Part shown: positions 1 to 12,586 of the stretch, one piece after another
Layout of the letters: each line of letters begins with the position of its first letter
Numbering within the stretch: position 1 is the stretch's first letter
Assembly: GCA_026120035.1 (NCBI GenBank)
Contig: JALRME010000031.1
Location: forward strand, 1-64,000
DNA length: 64,000 nt
Reading direction: 5' to 3'
Origin: Coleophoma eucalyptorum
Lineage: Eukaryota > Ascomycota > Leotiomycetes > Helotiales > Dermateaceae
The notes under the pieces: model-generated
Database searches by the model: none
Seen by the model: the letters and a program-made list of their open reading frames with translations, nothing else
What the model was told of the DNA's origin: nothing
Translations under genes and position numbers: made by a program

Positions 1-2476
1 GTGTTGTTGAGATATAGAATATTAAGTATAGTAAAGGCGACGCGTACTAGAAAGTGGTGCACTCGCATATATGGTGCACTCGCTTATAAGATACGTTATG
101 GTCTTTATCTTTTATATTTTCCTCTATAAGTGCTCCGGTTGGCAAATTTCGTGGAAATACCAATAGTATCATAGCCCTACACGGTTTACCTGACTGGAAT
201 AATGGCTCCCAAGAGTTTTTAATAGGTCCGACTGTGACCACTGACAGCTTCATAGCACTGAATCAGGTACATTGGCTCGTCCCCTGCCCATACTTGTCCC
301 AGTACATACATGTTGTCATTACTAATAAACAAAGACATCTAGAGGATTGAACTACTTACTTTTTTCTACTACACATGCAACAATATCGCCTTCGTTCTTT
401 ATATCAAGGTTGTCACACCAAATTCCAAATCCATCGCAAACCTGCTTCATGATTCTATTGAAAGGCCATCACGGGAGAAGATCTCGATTGTTTCTCCGTA
501 TTACTCAGTTACGACCGAAGTTTGAAGGCATTGCCAAGAAGCGAACTACGCTCCTAGATTATTCCAAGAGCCGATCATGACATCCCCATACCTTCCAGCA
601 ACTTTGCCGGACCTGATGCACGGCAGAATCACCCTGATCGGAGGCCCTCGCTGGAGCAATTGAGAAGGACACGGTCTAATCCCTAATCCCAAATCTCCCT
701 CATCATATTACTAAGGCATTGGTTGTGATGAGATTGAGAATGTCTTATACAGTCTCAATGCCGACACGCCAAGGCTCTCTCGGGACAGGAGCATTGGGCT
801 ATTGCTCGTCTAGACTGAGACGAACAATCGAAAACTTTGAGGTTTTATGACACAGGGTATTGCTGCCAAGGTTTCTTAGAATCGTACTTTAGGACGCGGT
901 TGTGGTAGGGAGTGTATTTCGGCAGGAAGAAACCAAGGGTGCGAATGGAACGAGTCATCGTTGTGATGAATGAGATTTTGGAGAGGGAGAGGTTGTGCTA
1001 CGCGAGTAACCGAACAAGATCATTACTGGTTGTGTTGGCTAACAGGTTACTCTTAATTAGGGTGAGTTGAGGATCTGGATGAGGCTTCTCTTCAGATTCA
1101 GGAGCATAGTAGGCTCCAAAGACTGCCGTTGAGTTGAGCCTTTGGCCTTGGGTATATTATACTTCGAGGTTCAAAAGTTGTTCGCACATCCATAGTATTA
1201 TGGTATTCCAACCATCCTGCAGGTGAGTGGGGCCTCGGGTGCCAGCATTCCTGCAACGATCTTTCCTGTATTTCATCTCCGTCAACACATTTTTGCTAAT
1301 TGTCTTTTATCCTTCGCCACTTCAACATAGGAAATGGCGTAGCTGGCTTTACGCATTCTCCTCCCGCTGGATTCTGACCACAAACACGATCGTCAACTTC
1401 GTCCCCGCTGACTTCCACGATGGCCGGGTTAGTCGATAGGCCTTCAAGCCCTGTATAGTGTGATCCAGCCTTGGCATTCCCATGGGGTATTTCTAGCGTG
1501 GTGGCAAAACACACCTTCTCTGTATTGCGGAGAAGTTCATGTCCAGACTCGGAGCAGCGACCCACGATGTCCCTAGTGTAGCCAGTACTCAGTGTATACT
1601 TTCCTTGGTTACCTTGTTCCAAAGCAGAGTTGGCATTGTAGCTGGGAAAGGTTGGGATGTTTGCAATGACATCATCACTGCAGCCGAGGATTACCTTACA
1701 GTTGTTGCTGTACAATACTACAGTTGTACAAGTAAGGCATGCAGGACGCATTACAATAGCCCATTGTTGCAATCGGACACCAATCCGGATGACAACCTCG
1801 ACAGTCTTCGAGGAGTTCATCCCAGCAAAGGGATCGTCGTCCCAAAGATCATCAATGTTCAGACCACATGACGTTCCCGAAAGGCTCGAGTTGGGTCCCT
1901 CATGGCTCAGGCGCCAATCAGCAAGCCTGGAGGGCTCAACAAGCAAAGAGGGAAAGCCACAGAGGGTTCGAAGAAGCATGAAATCACACTTAGTCCGGTC
2001 AGCATCTCGTCACCACCACCCAATGAACGCACCCTTGCATACCTTAGCGATCGGCACCTCAAGCCACAGGCGCCATTCCCTCTCTCCCCGCAGTCCAACT
2101 CAGTGCCCATCCGTCCGCGCTGTTTGTTCCTGACACTTGGGGGATTTCTTGATGATTGGGGAAAGGCCATAGGCTGATCTGCGGGGGTTTCGGGGTTCCG
2201 TAGGGGTCCAAGGTTGGTATGCAGTCTTTTAGTATGCAGTCAGTCTTTTGCTCACCGCATATGTCATCATTTGTGAGATACAGTAAGTATCTTGTGACTG
2301 ATGGGCTCGTTTTCTTTTCTTGGACCTCACTCCATTCTTAAAAGGCGAGCGTCGTCCTGCTTTACCCACCCTTTCCCCGACTCTCTCTTGAATAGCATTA
2401 AAGCAGGCTATGGCATGAAGCTGAAGAACTGAATCACTTAAAACTAAATACCCATCCTTTCCAACGCGAGATCAAC
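1..2476. other. Gene-poor left flank
   Basis: No gene could be supported here. The longest open frame is on the minus strand at 1296-1979 (227 codons). It overlaps several open frames on the plus strand, has no recognisable domain, signal peptide or membrane segment, and I do not call it. The last 130 bases before 2477 are pyrimidine-rich and contain several short C/T runs, as is common in filamentous fungal promoters, and probably serve the glucanase gene that follows. Confidence 0.4.
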
Positions 2477-3869
2477 ATGCAATTCAAAACCCTCCTCCTG
2501 GCGGCTCTGACCGTCGGAAGTAGCTACGGGTAAGCAGCATCCACCAACATTTGTGGAAGATCAGATCCACTGACTACCCAGACAGAGGCGTGATCCCAAA
2601 GCGATCGTTCTCCTTTGGCTCCCATCCCGTCCGGGGTGTAAATCTTGGGGGTTGGTTGGTGCTTGAACCATGGATTACACCCAGCATCTTCCAACAATTC
2701 TCCTCGGGCCAGGTCGTTGATGAATACACATTAGGCCAGCAATCTAATGCGGCAGATATTCTGGCTGCCCACTGGTCATCATGGGTCACCTTGGCTGATT
2801 TCCAAAAGATTGCCGACAATGGCTTCAACTTGGTCAGGATTCCCGTCGGTTACTGGGCCTTTCAAAAATTCGAGGCCGATACTTATGTTACGGGCGCTGC
2901 CGTTTATCTGGACCAAGCCATTGGCTGGGCTCGGCAGACTGGCTTGCAGGTTTTAATTGACCTGCATGGTGCGTGACATGAAACCACCCTCAACAGAATA
3001 GGCGACGGCTTGCTAACATTAAAAAAAAAGGCGCGCCGTTATCCCAGAACGGGTTTGATAATTCTGGTCAGCGAACCAGCACGCCCCAATGGACCTCCGG
3101 CAGCTCCGTGTCTGCAACTCAAGACGTAATAAGCATTATTGCGCAGAAGTATGCCCAGTCTGATTACGACGACGTTGTGGCTGGCATTGAACTGCTCAAT
3201 GAACCACTCATGGGCAATCTTCCCGGGGGCAGAGCCGACACACAAGCATATTATCAACAGGGCTTCAATATCGTTCGTGAAACGGGTCAAACTCCTGTCA
3301 TTATCCATGATGGGTTTGCGACGCCTAATTCTTGGAATGGTTTCCTCACTGGCCAAGGAAGTGCCGGTGCAATTGTCGACCATCACGAGTATCAAGTATT
3401 CACCAGTGGTGACCTAGCTCTCACTCCGGAACAGCACGCTGCTGCCGTGCAGGGCAGAGCAGAGGGTTGGGGTACAGGGCAAGATAAGTTTCTGTTCTGT
3501 GGAGAATGGTCTGCTGCTATGACTGATTGTGCTCCTGGTTTGGCAAGTCATCTCTGGTTCTATCCGTTTTTGCTCGGGCAAGTTTTTGTGATGGGTGCTA
3601 ATATGATGTAGAATGGCTATGAAGTCGGTGCTCGCTACGATGGTTCCTACGAAAACTCACCCTATGTTGGCTCGTGTAGCAGCATCAACTTTATCGATCA
3701 GTGGACTGAATACAACAAGACGAGCACCACGAATTACATCCAAGCACAAATTACCTCATACGAGAGTTTGACCCAGGGATGGATATTCTGGAACTTCAAG
3801 ACGGAAGCTAGCGCCGAGTGGGATTTGTTCAGACTTATCGACGCTGGTGTCTGGCCTGCATTGAGTTAG
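2477..3869 (+). CDS. exg1: Secreted exo-1,3-beta-glucanase, GH5 family
   Basis: Predicted to release glucose from the ends of beta-1,3-glucan in the cell wall or medium. Exons 2477-2529, 2586-2968, 3031-3542 and 3612-3869 join in phase to give 401 residues, the usual size for the yeast Exg1/fungal ExgA family. A signal peptide ([18 protein letters not shown]) is followed within ten residues by a Lys-Arg dibasic site that could be cut by a Kex2-type protease. Family motifs are visible: [14 protein letters not shown] near the N-terminus, the acid/base glutamate in ELLNEPL, the nucleophile glutamate in FCGEWSAA, then [18 protein letters not shown]. Intron 3 (3543-3611) starts with GC, not GT. 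Only this splice restores the conserved DCAP-L-NGY join. A canonical but 30-nt intron at 3582-3611 is the alternative and would insert 13 residues in a conserved loop. Confidence 0.93.
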
Positions 3870-5671
3870 ATTCGAAAGAGCCTACAAGATAATGGTTGAT
3901 GGCATCAAGCTTCCTTAGCTTGTATGCATGGAATGCTTGTAAATAGTCATGGATGTGAACGAAATAATTATACAAATATCCCTTATACCCAGCCATGCCC
4001 TGATATTGCTATGGAATTCCGCCTCAACGTAAGCATTCTCTGTGTTGTTGTTGAACATTTCCTTGAGATCAATAATGGGATTGAATACCGGCAACCTTCA
4101 GAATTGCTATTGGATTTGAAGCGATTCATTCTCATATGCGTTCCATTTTAGGAACATATTTCCGTACTACGGTTAAATGCAAGACATGAAACTCGAGGGA
4201 GATTTAACCCATTCATACCGTATCTTCAAACTATACCTGGGCAAACTATATCGAGGGGGGGGGAGGAGACAAGCGGCTGGTCAAGATGAGGGTCAGTCGA
4301 CGACACCAAGACAATGACTTCACCACAGTAAAAAAGACACTTCAGAACCCAAGTCTACTCTGACTTGCCCCGATTCGGTATCTTCGGATTCTTGGCATGA
4401 CTTCGTCAGGTACTTTAAATTAGTTACCTGAGAGCTTGACCCTGGTGATTGGAGATCGTCCAAAGTTCGGGTCCAAAATTCGAAAAGGGGGATTCGGATG
4501 CTTACATGCGACTTTCGCGTGCTTCAGCCACCGCGTCTGCCATGGTATACCGGATAAGTCAGCGACACAATTAGTTCATTGCTTTCTTTTATTCCATATG
4601 CAGTCTTTTATGTTTTTTCTATTCTACACCTCCTCCCTTCAGTCGGAAAGGCTATAGAATAGCCATGACACCAATACCACCATAGTCCTAATGTTCAAGC
4701 TTAGCCCAAATCTTCTATCACAATCAATAGGGTAGAGGTCTCTTGTAGGATTCGTTCCCGTGCATAAATGTTTCTCCATGCGGTTTTGTGGTTCTCCGTC
4801 ACTTGGTAACAATTCAGACTTAATTTTAAGGCAAGAGGAGGGGCGGCACCTGCGCACGTGATTGTAAGCCTCGTTCACTCTCCTGTATCTCATTGATGCT
4901 TTGACTTCCGCTTCAGTCTATTTTCTATTTTCCACACATGATCCGTAATTCCGAGTCGTGTCTCTCAAGTCGTAAGCTACTCTAGAGATACAAGGAAGTT
5001 CTACGCACAAGCTTTGCAGCATTTATTATATGCCAAGAGTTTGTTGTTCATCCTTTTTTTTTTGCATGGCGCGTCCTTATCCACATAAGCGGCGGATGAT
5101 GACGAGGATCAGTCTCTCTCGAGAAACATCCCGGGACCTCATTTGGAATATGTAATCTACGATTGGCTACATCTATTTTTGTTTCTATCTGCGCCTCGCG
5201 ATGATTGTATCTACTACAAGCTTCTGGGGCTTTTGGGCAAGATGTTCATCGGATGCCCTCGGCAATGCTGCGAACCTTTCATTTCGGCATCTGTCTATCT
5301 AACCTACAGAGCAAGCACGTTTATGGGGCACCCATATCAACGGCCGGTGGACCTTGAAATGTCAACTTGCGCATCTGTGGTTGGATGTCTGGAATGTTCC
5401 TTGCACGTGCCTTGCTTGCGGAGGTAGTGAGTTAGTTGTAGGTGTTATTCGTGAACAGTCGAGGCCCAGATCCCTGGTTGATATACACGCAACCATGGCG
5501 ATGATTCTTGTGGAGAAACAAATATCTCTCCAAGAGAGAATCTGTATATAAGAAGCCAGAAATTCGCTCTGTAGACTATATACTCGTCACACTATCAACA
5601 CGTTCATACTCTCCAAAGTCCCTCTTTATACACTTTCCAGTCTAAGTCTCTCCTAAGCGATAGCATAAATC
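3870..5671. other. Intergenic region
   Basis: No gene supported. Only short open frames without recognisable domains occur. It includes the 3-prime region of the glucanase gene, a G run near 4255-4263, and the promoter of the dioxygenase gene with a TATA-like element at 5545. Confidence 0.5.
5545..5552 (+). promoter_or_regulatory. TATA-like box of dioxygenase gene
   Basis: TATATAAG lies 120 bases before the start codon at 5672 and is followed by a C/T-rich leader. Its position fits a core promoter element; no transcript start is visible from sequence alone. Confidence 0.45.
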
Positions 5672-6811
5672 ATGGTCTACATCACCAAGTTTGCAGCAGC
5701 TCTTGCTACTGCATCTATTATCGGAACTGCGGTCTCTCATCCAGGAGAAAGCCACTCCCACGCTCAAGTTCGTCGGGATATCGAAAAGCGCGATTACTTC
5801 GCCGCCAAGGCCAAGCGAGGTCTCGAGGCATGCTCCAACTCCCTCAAGGCCCGCGAGCTCGATGAGCGAGCCATCTCTCGTCGTGCTGCCAAAGCTGAGA
5901 AGTTGAGAGCTGCCCGTGGAATCAGCAACTCCAAGCCATATCTCGCTCGACGCAACTTGACAGCCCTTGAGGATTTCGAGACTCACAACCACAACTTGAC
6001 CTCCACATACACTGCTGATATGGAGCTCTTTTCCTCCAACGGCTCAGCATCATGCATTCTTACTCCCGAGGTTACCATTGTAAGTGTCCCTTCTGTTTGG
6101 TTTTTGTCGCGGAAAGATTGCTAACAAGCTATGTAGGGCCCGTACAACATCCACGGTGAACTTATCCGTTCAAACATCACTGAGGACCAAGAGGGTGTCC
6201 CAGTCCATTTGGAATTTCAATTTGTTGACATAAACACCTGCGAGGGAGTCCAGGATATGATGTTGGACGTTTGGGCTGCCAACGCTACGGGAGTTTACTC
6301 CGGAGTCGACATTACAGGCAACGCAGCTCCACTTGATACTAAATTCCTCCGAGGTCTTCAAGCAACTGACAGTGACGGTGTTGCATCTTTTGATACCATT
6401 TTCCCTGGACATTACGCCGGCAGAGCGATCCACCAACACGTTGTTTCTCACTACAACTACACCATTCTGCCAAACAACACCATCGTTGGTGGTGACATCA
6501 ATCACATCGGACAGCTGTTCTACGATGAGACCCTGCGCACCGCCGTCGAGGCTACCTACCCATACAACACCAACACCCAATCCGTTGTCAGCAACGACGA
6601 TGATCAATGGGCTCCTTCTCAAGCCGACAACAACTACGACCCCTTCCCAGACTACGTTTACTTGGATTCCGAGGACATCACTCAAGGTCTTCTCATGTGG
6701 ATCTCTGTTGCCATCGACCCCACCGCCAACTACACTTCCGAGGCTGTCTTTGCTGGTAGCTGGGATGGAGAGACCACTATCCCACACACCAACGACTTGG
6801 AGGGTGTTTAG
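5672..6811 (+). CDS. Extracellular intradiol ring-cleavage dioxygenase-like protein
   Basis: Member of the secreted fungal branch of intradiol dioxygenases, which open catechol-type rings between the two hydroxyl groups using non-heme Fe(III). The true substrate is not shown by sequence. Exons 5672-6079 and 6137-6811, one 57-nt intron, 360 residues. A signal peptide (MVYITKFAAALATASIIG...) precedes a basic, protease-prone region with Arg-Arg and Lys-Arg pairs. The catalytic domain follows from about residue 130: GPYNIHGELIR carries the first tyrosine ligand, and PGHYAGRAIHQHV carries the second tyrosine and the two histidines. The intervening WAANATGVYSGV and FLRGLQATDSDG blocks are typical of the family. 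All four expected metal ligands are present, so the enzyme is probably active. It may act on lignin- or tannin-derived aromatics. Confidence 0.9.
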
Positions 6812-7608
6812 GATATCTCACCGCTAGATGAAAGCATCCTGGGCGTTTATTAGAACTGCTGCTGGTCTTATGGTAGAACCTTGATTTTAAGTAAAGATGT
6901 ATTTCAATAGACTATTTTCTTCATCCCTATTCTTGTATCAAAGTGTTCAGAATAAAAGGCTTCTTTTTAACCATCTTTGACGTCGACAGTCCCTACTAAA
7001 ATCAGAAAATGTCAAGAACTTGTGAGAACAATGCTTTAGTGTCCTCTGATCAATGACAAGGTCGCTTCGCAGTGCATGATCATGAAAAGTGCTAGGTTTG
7101 AGGGATTTTTCCGAGTTATTAGCTACTAATATTTCCTCTAAACTTGGTCCGAGGGAGCTTTATTTCATCGTTGTGAAATCCAAGCGCTGAAATCTCCTAA
7201 AGTGATTGGACTTTATCCCCACCTATGAATTTTATATCCATGCTTCCAACCTTCACTGAAGAACTTATAATTCCCCTGGTGAGCTTAAGCTTTTGGTGCA
7301 GACTTGTGATTATACCCCTGAAGCTTAATATTACTGTCCTGTTCGGACGGCACCGCGTTTTAATCGTCTCAAAGAAAGGCCTCTTTCAACTGTTGAGTTC
7401 CATCAGACTTTCGAGATGAGACGCTTTCTCTTAGATAATATGAGGGGATTTGTGTGCAATGGAACACTCTCTCCTGTAGCTTGTAAATGTTCTCAAGGCG
7501 GTTGAATGATGATTATACATTATTTAGTGGCTTCTTCAGCTGTATGGCCTCGCATAGCCTATATCCGTATCAGTCGTTATACTCTTTACACTTTGAGCAT
7601 CAAGTTAA
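6812..7608. other. Intergenic region between convergent genes
   Basis: AT-rich spacer between the 3-prime ends of the dioxygenase (plus) and the rhodopsin-fold protein (minus). No gene supported. Confidence 0.5.
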
Positions 7609-8725
7609 CTAACCATGGGCACTATTCTTATTATCGATCGGCCCTCTGGTACCAGGTCTCTGACCTTCCTCGAGTATGGGAATATGATCTCTGTTCTCCA
7701 ACTCGATTCCATCGTCATGCAAGGCCGTACGATTCGAGCGACCATATGTATAATTTGCACCACCTCCGTTTAGCGAGGACGACAAGGTGGATAGAATCCC
7801 TGGAGCGTATTTCCGAAGGAGTGGCTTAATTGTAGGCGCCGTAGCGCAGAAGATACCAACGCATACCTCAGTTGCAGACCAGATGGAGGTATCATACGCA
7901 ACCCATGTCGAATCGATACCAAGTGTGACATCATTTATAATACGCAAAGTTCGCGCCAGTCGGACGAGTGCGGCGACGACAACACTATGGCTCTCATAAA
8001 TATACGGTCATCCACAAGAAAAGAAAAGAAAACTTACAGCCAGCCCATGGTAACGACAGCAAGCAAAGCGATCTTCTGCTTCTTAGCCAACTGCAATTTT
8101 CGGATTTTCTGAGCGACAAGAGCGATCAGCCAGATATCAATGACAATATTGGCGACGACTAAAATCCAAAATATAGGCAGAGTGCTGATGCATTTCGCAT
8201 TAAGAGAGGTGTTCCAGCTCCCTGCAACCGGTGTGCATGCAAATATAGTAAGAAAAACACACGGAATCGTATAGGCAAGCACAATAACCATTGTCCCCCA
8301 GATTAGATATTTTGAACGCCGATCCACGAATAATCGGAGATAGAACAAGCAGATTGAAATCTTGGTTAGGGAAAGAGCCATGGCATAGAATATCGCCGTC
8401 GTGTAGCTTATTAGCCCTAACGGAATGGCATCGTCGACTGGAACATCAATAGCATGATGCCCTTGCCCAAAGACTGTCCCGAGGCAATTTGTAATGATTA
8501 ATGCGAGCGCGAAGATCTGGTTGCTCTCGAGTTAGAATCAAACAGGACAACTAGCTGATATGTACTTACCCAGGCTATTACCACCATCGTATCATCACGA
8601 CCCCATACTTTCAAAATAATTGCTCTGGACCATATTCGAGCGAATGTGAAAACCGTCGCCACTATCATGGGGATAATGTTTCCCGCAAGAATCTGTGGAG
8701 CACGACTCGGCCCAGTGAATGGCAT
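7609..8725 (-). CDS. PTH11-like rhodopsin-fold integral membrane protein
   Basis: Belongs to the large fungal rhodopsin-domain membrane family related to the PTH11-type receptors; ligand and signalling partner unknown. Exons on the minus strand 8725-8570, 8516-8038 and 7984-7609 close in phase and give 336 residues. Several hydrophobic helices are visible, starting with ILAGNIIPMIVATVFTFARI, then the family signature GRDDTMVVIAW, ALSLTKISICLFYLRLF, the loop CTPVAGSW, and VVVAALVRLARTL in exon 3. The C-terminal 70 residues are polar and probably cytosolic. Introns use GTAAGT donors. A 69-nt purine tract lies about 115 bp upstream. A second member of this superfamily sits at the right end of the window, but the two are clearly not recent duplicates. 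Confidence 0.87.
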
Positions 8726-9932
8726 CGTACTGAACCACTTGTGATATGTGCAGTTTATGTATGATCACATTATGGTTCTGGATAGTCTGAAGAAGGCAGC
8801 ACGATCGTAAGAAGAAACAAACGATTATTAGCTGACTTGAGAGTGAAAGAGAGAGGGGGGAGGAGAGATAGGATGGGATAAAGGAAGGAGAGACGGAGAA
8901 AGAAAGGCCGTCAGAGCTTGGATCAACAGACTCTGAACTGTCGGAGTCTCATGCCGAGGGAATGAGAAACTTGACATGAACCAACAAACCAAGGACAAAA
9001 TGAACGCCTGGCCACCTTTACCGGCAGAAGTTACTTACAATGTAAGCAGCTTCTCTATGTTCAGGGTCTGAGCTTCCAGTGCTGATTGGAAATGTTTGCA
9101 TGGCATCAACGTGGTATTCAACTAGCACGTAACAAATATCTAGCTCTCAGTTACAGGTACCGGGCAGGGCTGGATAGGCGAGCTTGGGAGGCTTGATTTG
9201 GTCAGGATTCCCCTCTTCCAGCCGTTGCGCACGGCTTCAAGGCTCTTCTTTTGCCTATGATTCCCGTCTGGGGATTGCTTGCGGAGTTGGTTTTATTGAA
9301 GCTTATTGGCATACAGTTACAGAATAAAGAGTTTCGAGGTCCATAAAGACTTAGAAAACCTTAATTTGAAGGATAACCGGAGTATATCTCCTCATCACTT
9401 ATTACTTGCTGGCCTACTCGTTTAGCACTTTGACCCACGGGCACCTCCAGTTAAATGAGAATTTTTGAACTCTAATATTCTATGCCCACTTACCCAGTCT
9501 GCACCTCGAGCATCTTTTATAACAGGTGGCAGGTAAATATCGTGAAGTTTCTACCTGTTGTCGAGCAAAGAAGAGCGTCTGTTTGGATTGGCCCAAAAGC
9601 TGTTTCATTGCAAGCGAGCCGACACGGCTCAGAAGAAGATTAACTAAGCGTGTCGCACCCTGTGGTGATCTCACCGCTAGAGTCTTATCTAGTGTGAAGT
9701 ATTTCTGGACCGGTTGGGAATTGGTTAATATTCTCCTCCAGGATGGGTATGATCGCGAAGCGAAACACTGTATTTCTTCAATATCGGATACATAAAATAA
9801 TGCTGCTACCAACATTTGACCCTTTAGCCTTCCATTTAGCCTTCCATTTTTCCAATCGGGTGTCAGTATTTACTGGCCTTGCACTTCTATCTCGATTATC
9901 CTTTGGTGTTTCAGGAGTGCTGAGAAGATTGC
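8726..9932. other. Intergenic region
   Basis: Holds the promoter side of the rhodopsin-fold gene and the 3-prime side of the MFS gene. It contains the purine tract listed separately and a short direct repeat (tttagccttccat twice) around 9827-9850. No gene supported. Confidence 0.45.
8839..8907 (+). repeat. Polypurine/polypyrimidine tract
   Basis: About 69 bases almost wholly A and G (gagtgaaagagagagggggg and continuing). On the coding strand of the minus-strand gene at 7609-8725 this is a C/T-rich upstream tract, a common promoter feature in filamentous fungi. Confidence 0.6.
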
Positions 9933-11792
9933 TTAACCTCTGTATTCAAACTGCCTTCCTGCATAAAACCGATATCTCGCAGCACTCTTCACTCGCATCT
10001 TCTTACCCCAGACAATGAATACGCCGACGAAGGCCAGCACAACAGTCCCAATCACGGTAATGGTAATAATGACATTTTCGATTCCTACAGCCGATATCCA
10101 AGGCGTCAGAGCAAAGACGAAGATCGTGCCAATAGCGTTACGTGTAAAAGTCACTCCAACTAGGGCATCGCCAACAATCTGAATTTTAAGGTTAGCCTCG
10201 TCTAGCGAAGAAGGATCTCGTTGAAACAGTCATATTGAACTTACTTCGGTATATGAATCCGTAACATAGGTCAAGGCGATACTGCTGATTGGTGCCGTAC
10301 CAAAATTACAGATGGCGTAGCCAACTGCGATGATAGGCCAACTCAGCCCGTTGTTCAGTCCAATTCCAAACATAAGCGCTCCGAGTGGGACGAAGGGAAC
10401 AAAGGGAACCATCATCCAGAGGCGCATTTCCGGCTCATAAATGCCCTTGTTACGACGAGAGAGATATAAAATTGACCAATCACTAAGTGGTCCAATGATG
10501 AGTGAGCCAATGGTGGTGCCAATGAAAGCCGGAAGACTCATCAATCCTACTTGCGCAGAGTCGAAGTTATAGGGTGGAAGAGCCATGGTGCTTGACAGAA
10601 TCGTGACCATGACTGTGGACCATGCGAGCATAACGCCGTAAACCATCGACATGTAGCCAACTCCCGGAATCGTTAACAGTATCACAGCCGGTTGATAACC
10701 ATGACGAGCAAAACTCTTGAAACTGCCTGCTGAAGTGGAAGTGACTGCCAGCTTTTGCCAGTAAGTCTTTCTGGGTATGGATGGATCGATGGACAACTGT
10801 GTAGAATCCTGTGGTACCGAGATTCTCTCGTTAATTGCACGATCAGACGAGTTAACGGGCAAAGACTTTTCACTCAGTACGCCCTTACTGCTTGGTTCTA
10901 CTTCTGATACTCTGTCTTCTTCCTCGGGGGAGTATCCAGACAGCGTGGAATGGTCGTACTTGCTCTCTTCATACGAGAACGTGAAGAAAACAAAACAGAC
11001 CCCGAAAAATATCGCATTCCACCACCATACCCAACGCCAACCTTGACTCAACGTGATATACCCAGCGGCAACCGGAGCCAAGGACCCGCCAACGTTGACA
11101 GACCAGATATAGATTGTGTTCATGAGACCCCGTTGGTGAACGAAGAAGACGTCTGCAATTGTCATTTGCACAATGACTTCTGCCAAGGCTCCTACACCAC
11201 AGCTGAAGGCGTTGATGAGCATTATATCCGCAACCGTCTGCAGCTTTGCCGACCATATGGAAATGGCAAATTGCGCCAAGGTACTAAAAAGATCTAGATT
11301 TCATAGGATTAGCGACCCTGCCTGATACCAATCGTTGGAAAGAATGGAAAAAATAGTTGCAAAGTTCCTGCGGCGGGTTGAAGCAAAAATTGGGTCAATA
11401 GAACAAAAGAGAGATTGTTCCTCTCACGTACATATGGGCCGACGTCCATACTTCAGTGCAAAGGGAATGAGGAGGAAGGCCCCAAAAGCCAATGTTCCAC
11501 AACCGATTGCATAGCTATCATTCAAAATGGTATAGCTAAAACCAAGTTCTACATTCATCGGTGCCCATGTGGGAGTTGCAGCATCGATGAGTGCGAAGAC
11601 CATCAAAGTGTAGAAGCAACAGAGAGTAAAGTTCCAGTTCTTGCGCCATGTTGGCCAATTGAGTGGATCATTTGGATCTGAGCTAGGTCGGGGTTGAAGT
11701 ATAATATCTTTCCCATTCGATTTCTGGATTGTCTCAAGCCTGATGGTTCCAGGGGGCCATTGCTCTGCATCTTGCTCGCTGATATTCTCCAT
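9933..11792 (-). CDS. MFS transporter, DHA1-like
   Basis: Predicted proton-coupled transporter of small molecules at the plasma membrane; substrate unknown. Exons 11792-11432, 11293-10245 and 10178-9933 join in phase for 551 residues. The N-terminal cytosolic stretch ends in PSSDPNDPLNWPTWRKNW, a signature of a large fungal MFS clade. The first helices and the loop motif KYGRRPIYLFSTLAQFAIS follow, then a long central loop rich in Ser, Asp and Glu, and the second half starting near TYWQKLAV. I placed the start at 11792 (MENISEQDAE). An in-frame ATG-like start upstream would add 13 residues. Splices are GT-AG. The gene is in the same orientation as its left neighbour, with a 1.2-kb gap, so no shared promoter is implied. 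Confidence 0.88.
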
Positions 11793-12586
11793 GGTCTTTG
11801 TTAAAGCAAAGAACGATATAGTAGGAATCAAAATGAATGCTACTCACTCTCTTCAATGGAAAATGGGGTGAAGTCCGTTCTTATCTGATTCTTTTGTCTT
11901 ATCTTCTCATGCACAGAGTGCTTTTCTCTTTGATATCAGCATGGTGGTAGTGGACCACAGACCTTGACCTCGAAGCACACCAATGATGACACGCTCCAGG
12001 GATGCATGCAAACGATTAGTTATCTACCATCCATACCATACAGCAGATAACTCGCTTCTCCAAAGATCCTCGCCCAACGGCCAATCCACAATAATGTCGG
12101 CCGAGGCTGGTAATGTGCAGCACCCCCCAAATGCACTGGCCATCATTGACACTCTTGTCTATCGATCACTGATAAGCATTCTAGTCATTCCAGAAGAGGA
12201 ATCTGTAGCCTTTGAAATCGCCCAGGGGCATGATAAGAACTGGCCGGGTGGCGCAAATAGCATTTGTGGGGATTGACCTCTCTTATCGCTGCATGACGGC
12301 CTCTTTCAGGAAAGTTGAGGGATCTCGAAGGTGGAGAGCTGCCAGCATGCGTCACATCGCAATGAACGAGTACCCAATAAGACTCGCTTGCGAAGAGCCA
12401 TATGAACGACTTTTGATAATTGCTAGGAAGAAGGTCTCTTTCCAAAGCCTAGAATGATAATAATTATCTAATGTTATTATAATACATAAAAAATGCGTTC
12501 AGGACCTGGCCCAAAACGTTTGATATTTCGCTCGCCAAAAACAAGAAAAGCAGAATCTTTTGGTACATTTATTTCCCCTTCTTTAC
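11793..12586. other. Intergenic region
   Basis: Promoter side of the MFS gene and 3-prime side of the next minus-strand gene. Two overlapping opposite-strand open frames of about 85 codons near 12185-12457 show no recognisable feature. No gene supported. Confidence 0.45.

Noticed and set aside
1296..1979. 227-codon open frame on the minus strand
   Set aside because: Overlapped by several plus-strand frames; no signal peptide, membrane segment or recognisable motif. Could be real but cannot be supported from sequence.
3582..3611. 30-nt canonical intron in the glucanase gene
   Set aside because: Too short for most fungal introns and inserts 13 residues in a conserved loop; the GC-AG intron 3543-3611 fits the family better.
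6170..6787. 205-codon open frame on the minus strand
   Set aside because: Exact antisense of the dioxygenase catalytic exon, which has clear family motifs; a shadow frame.
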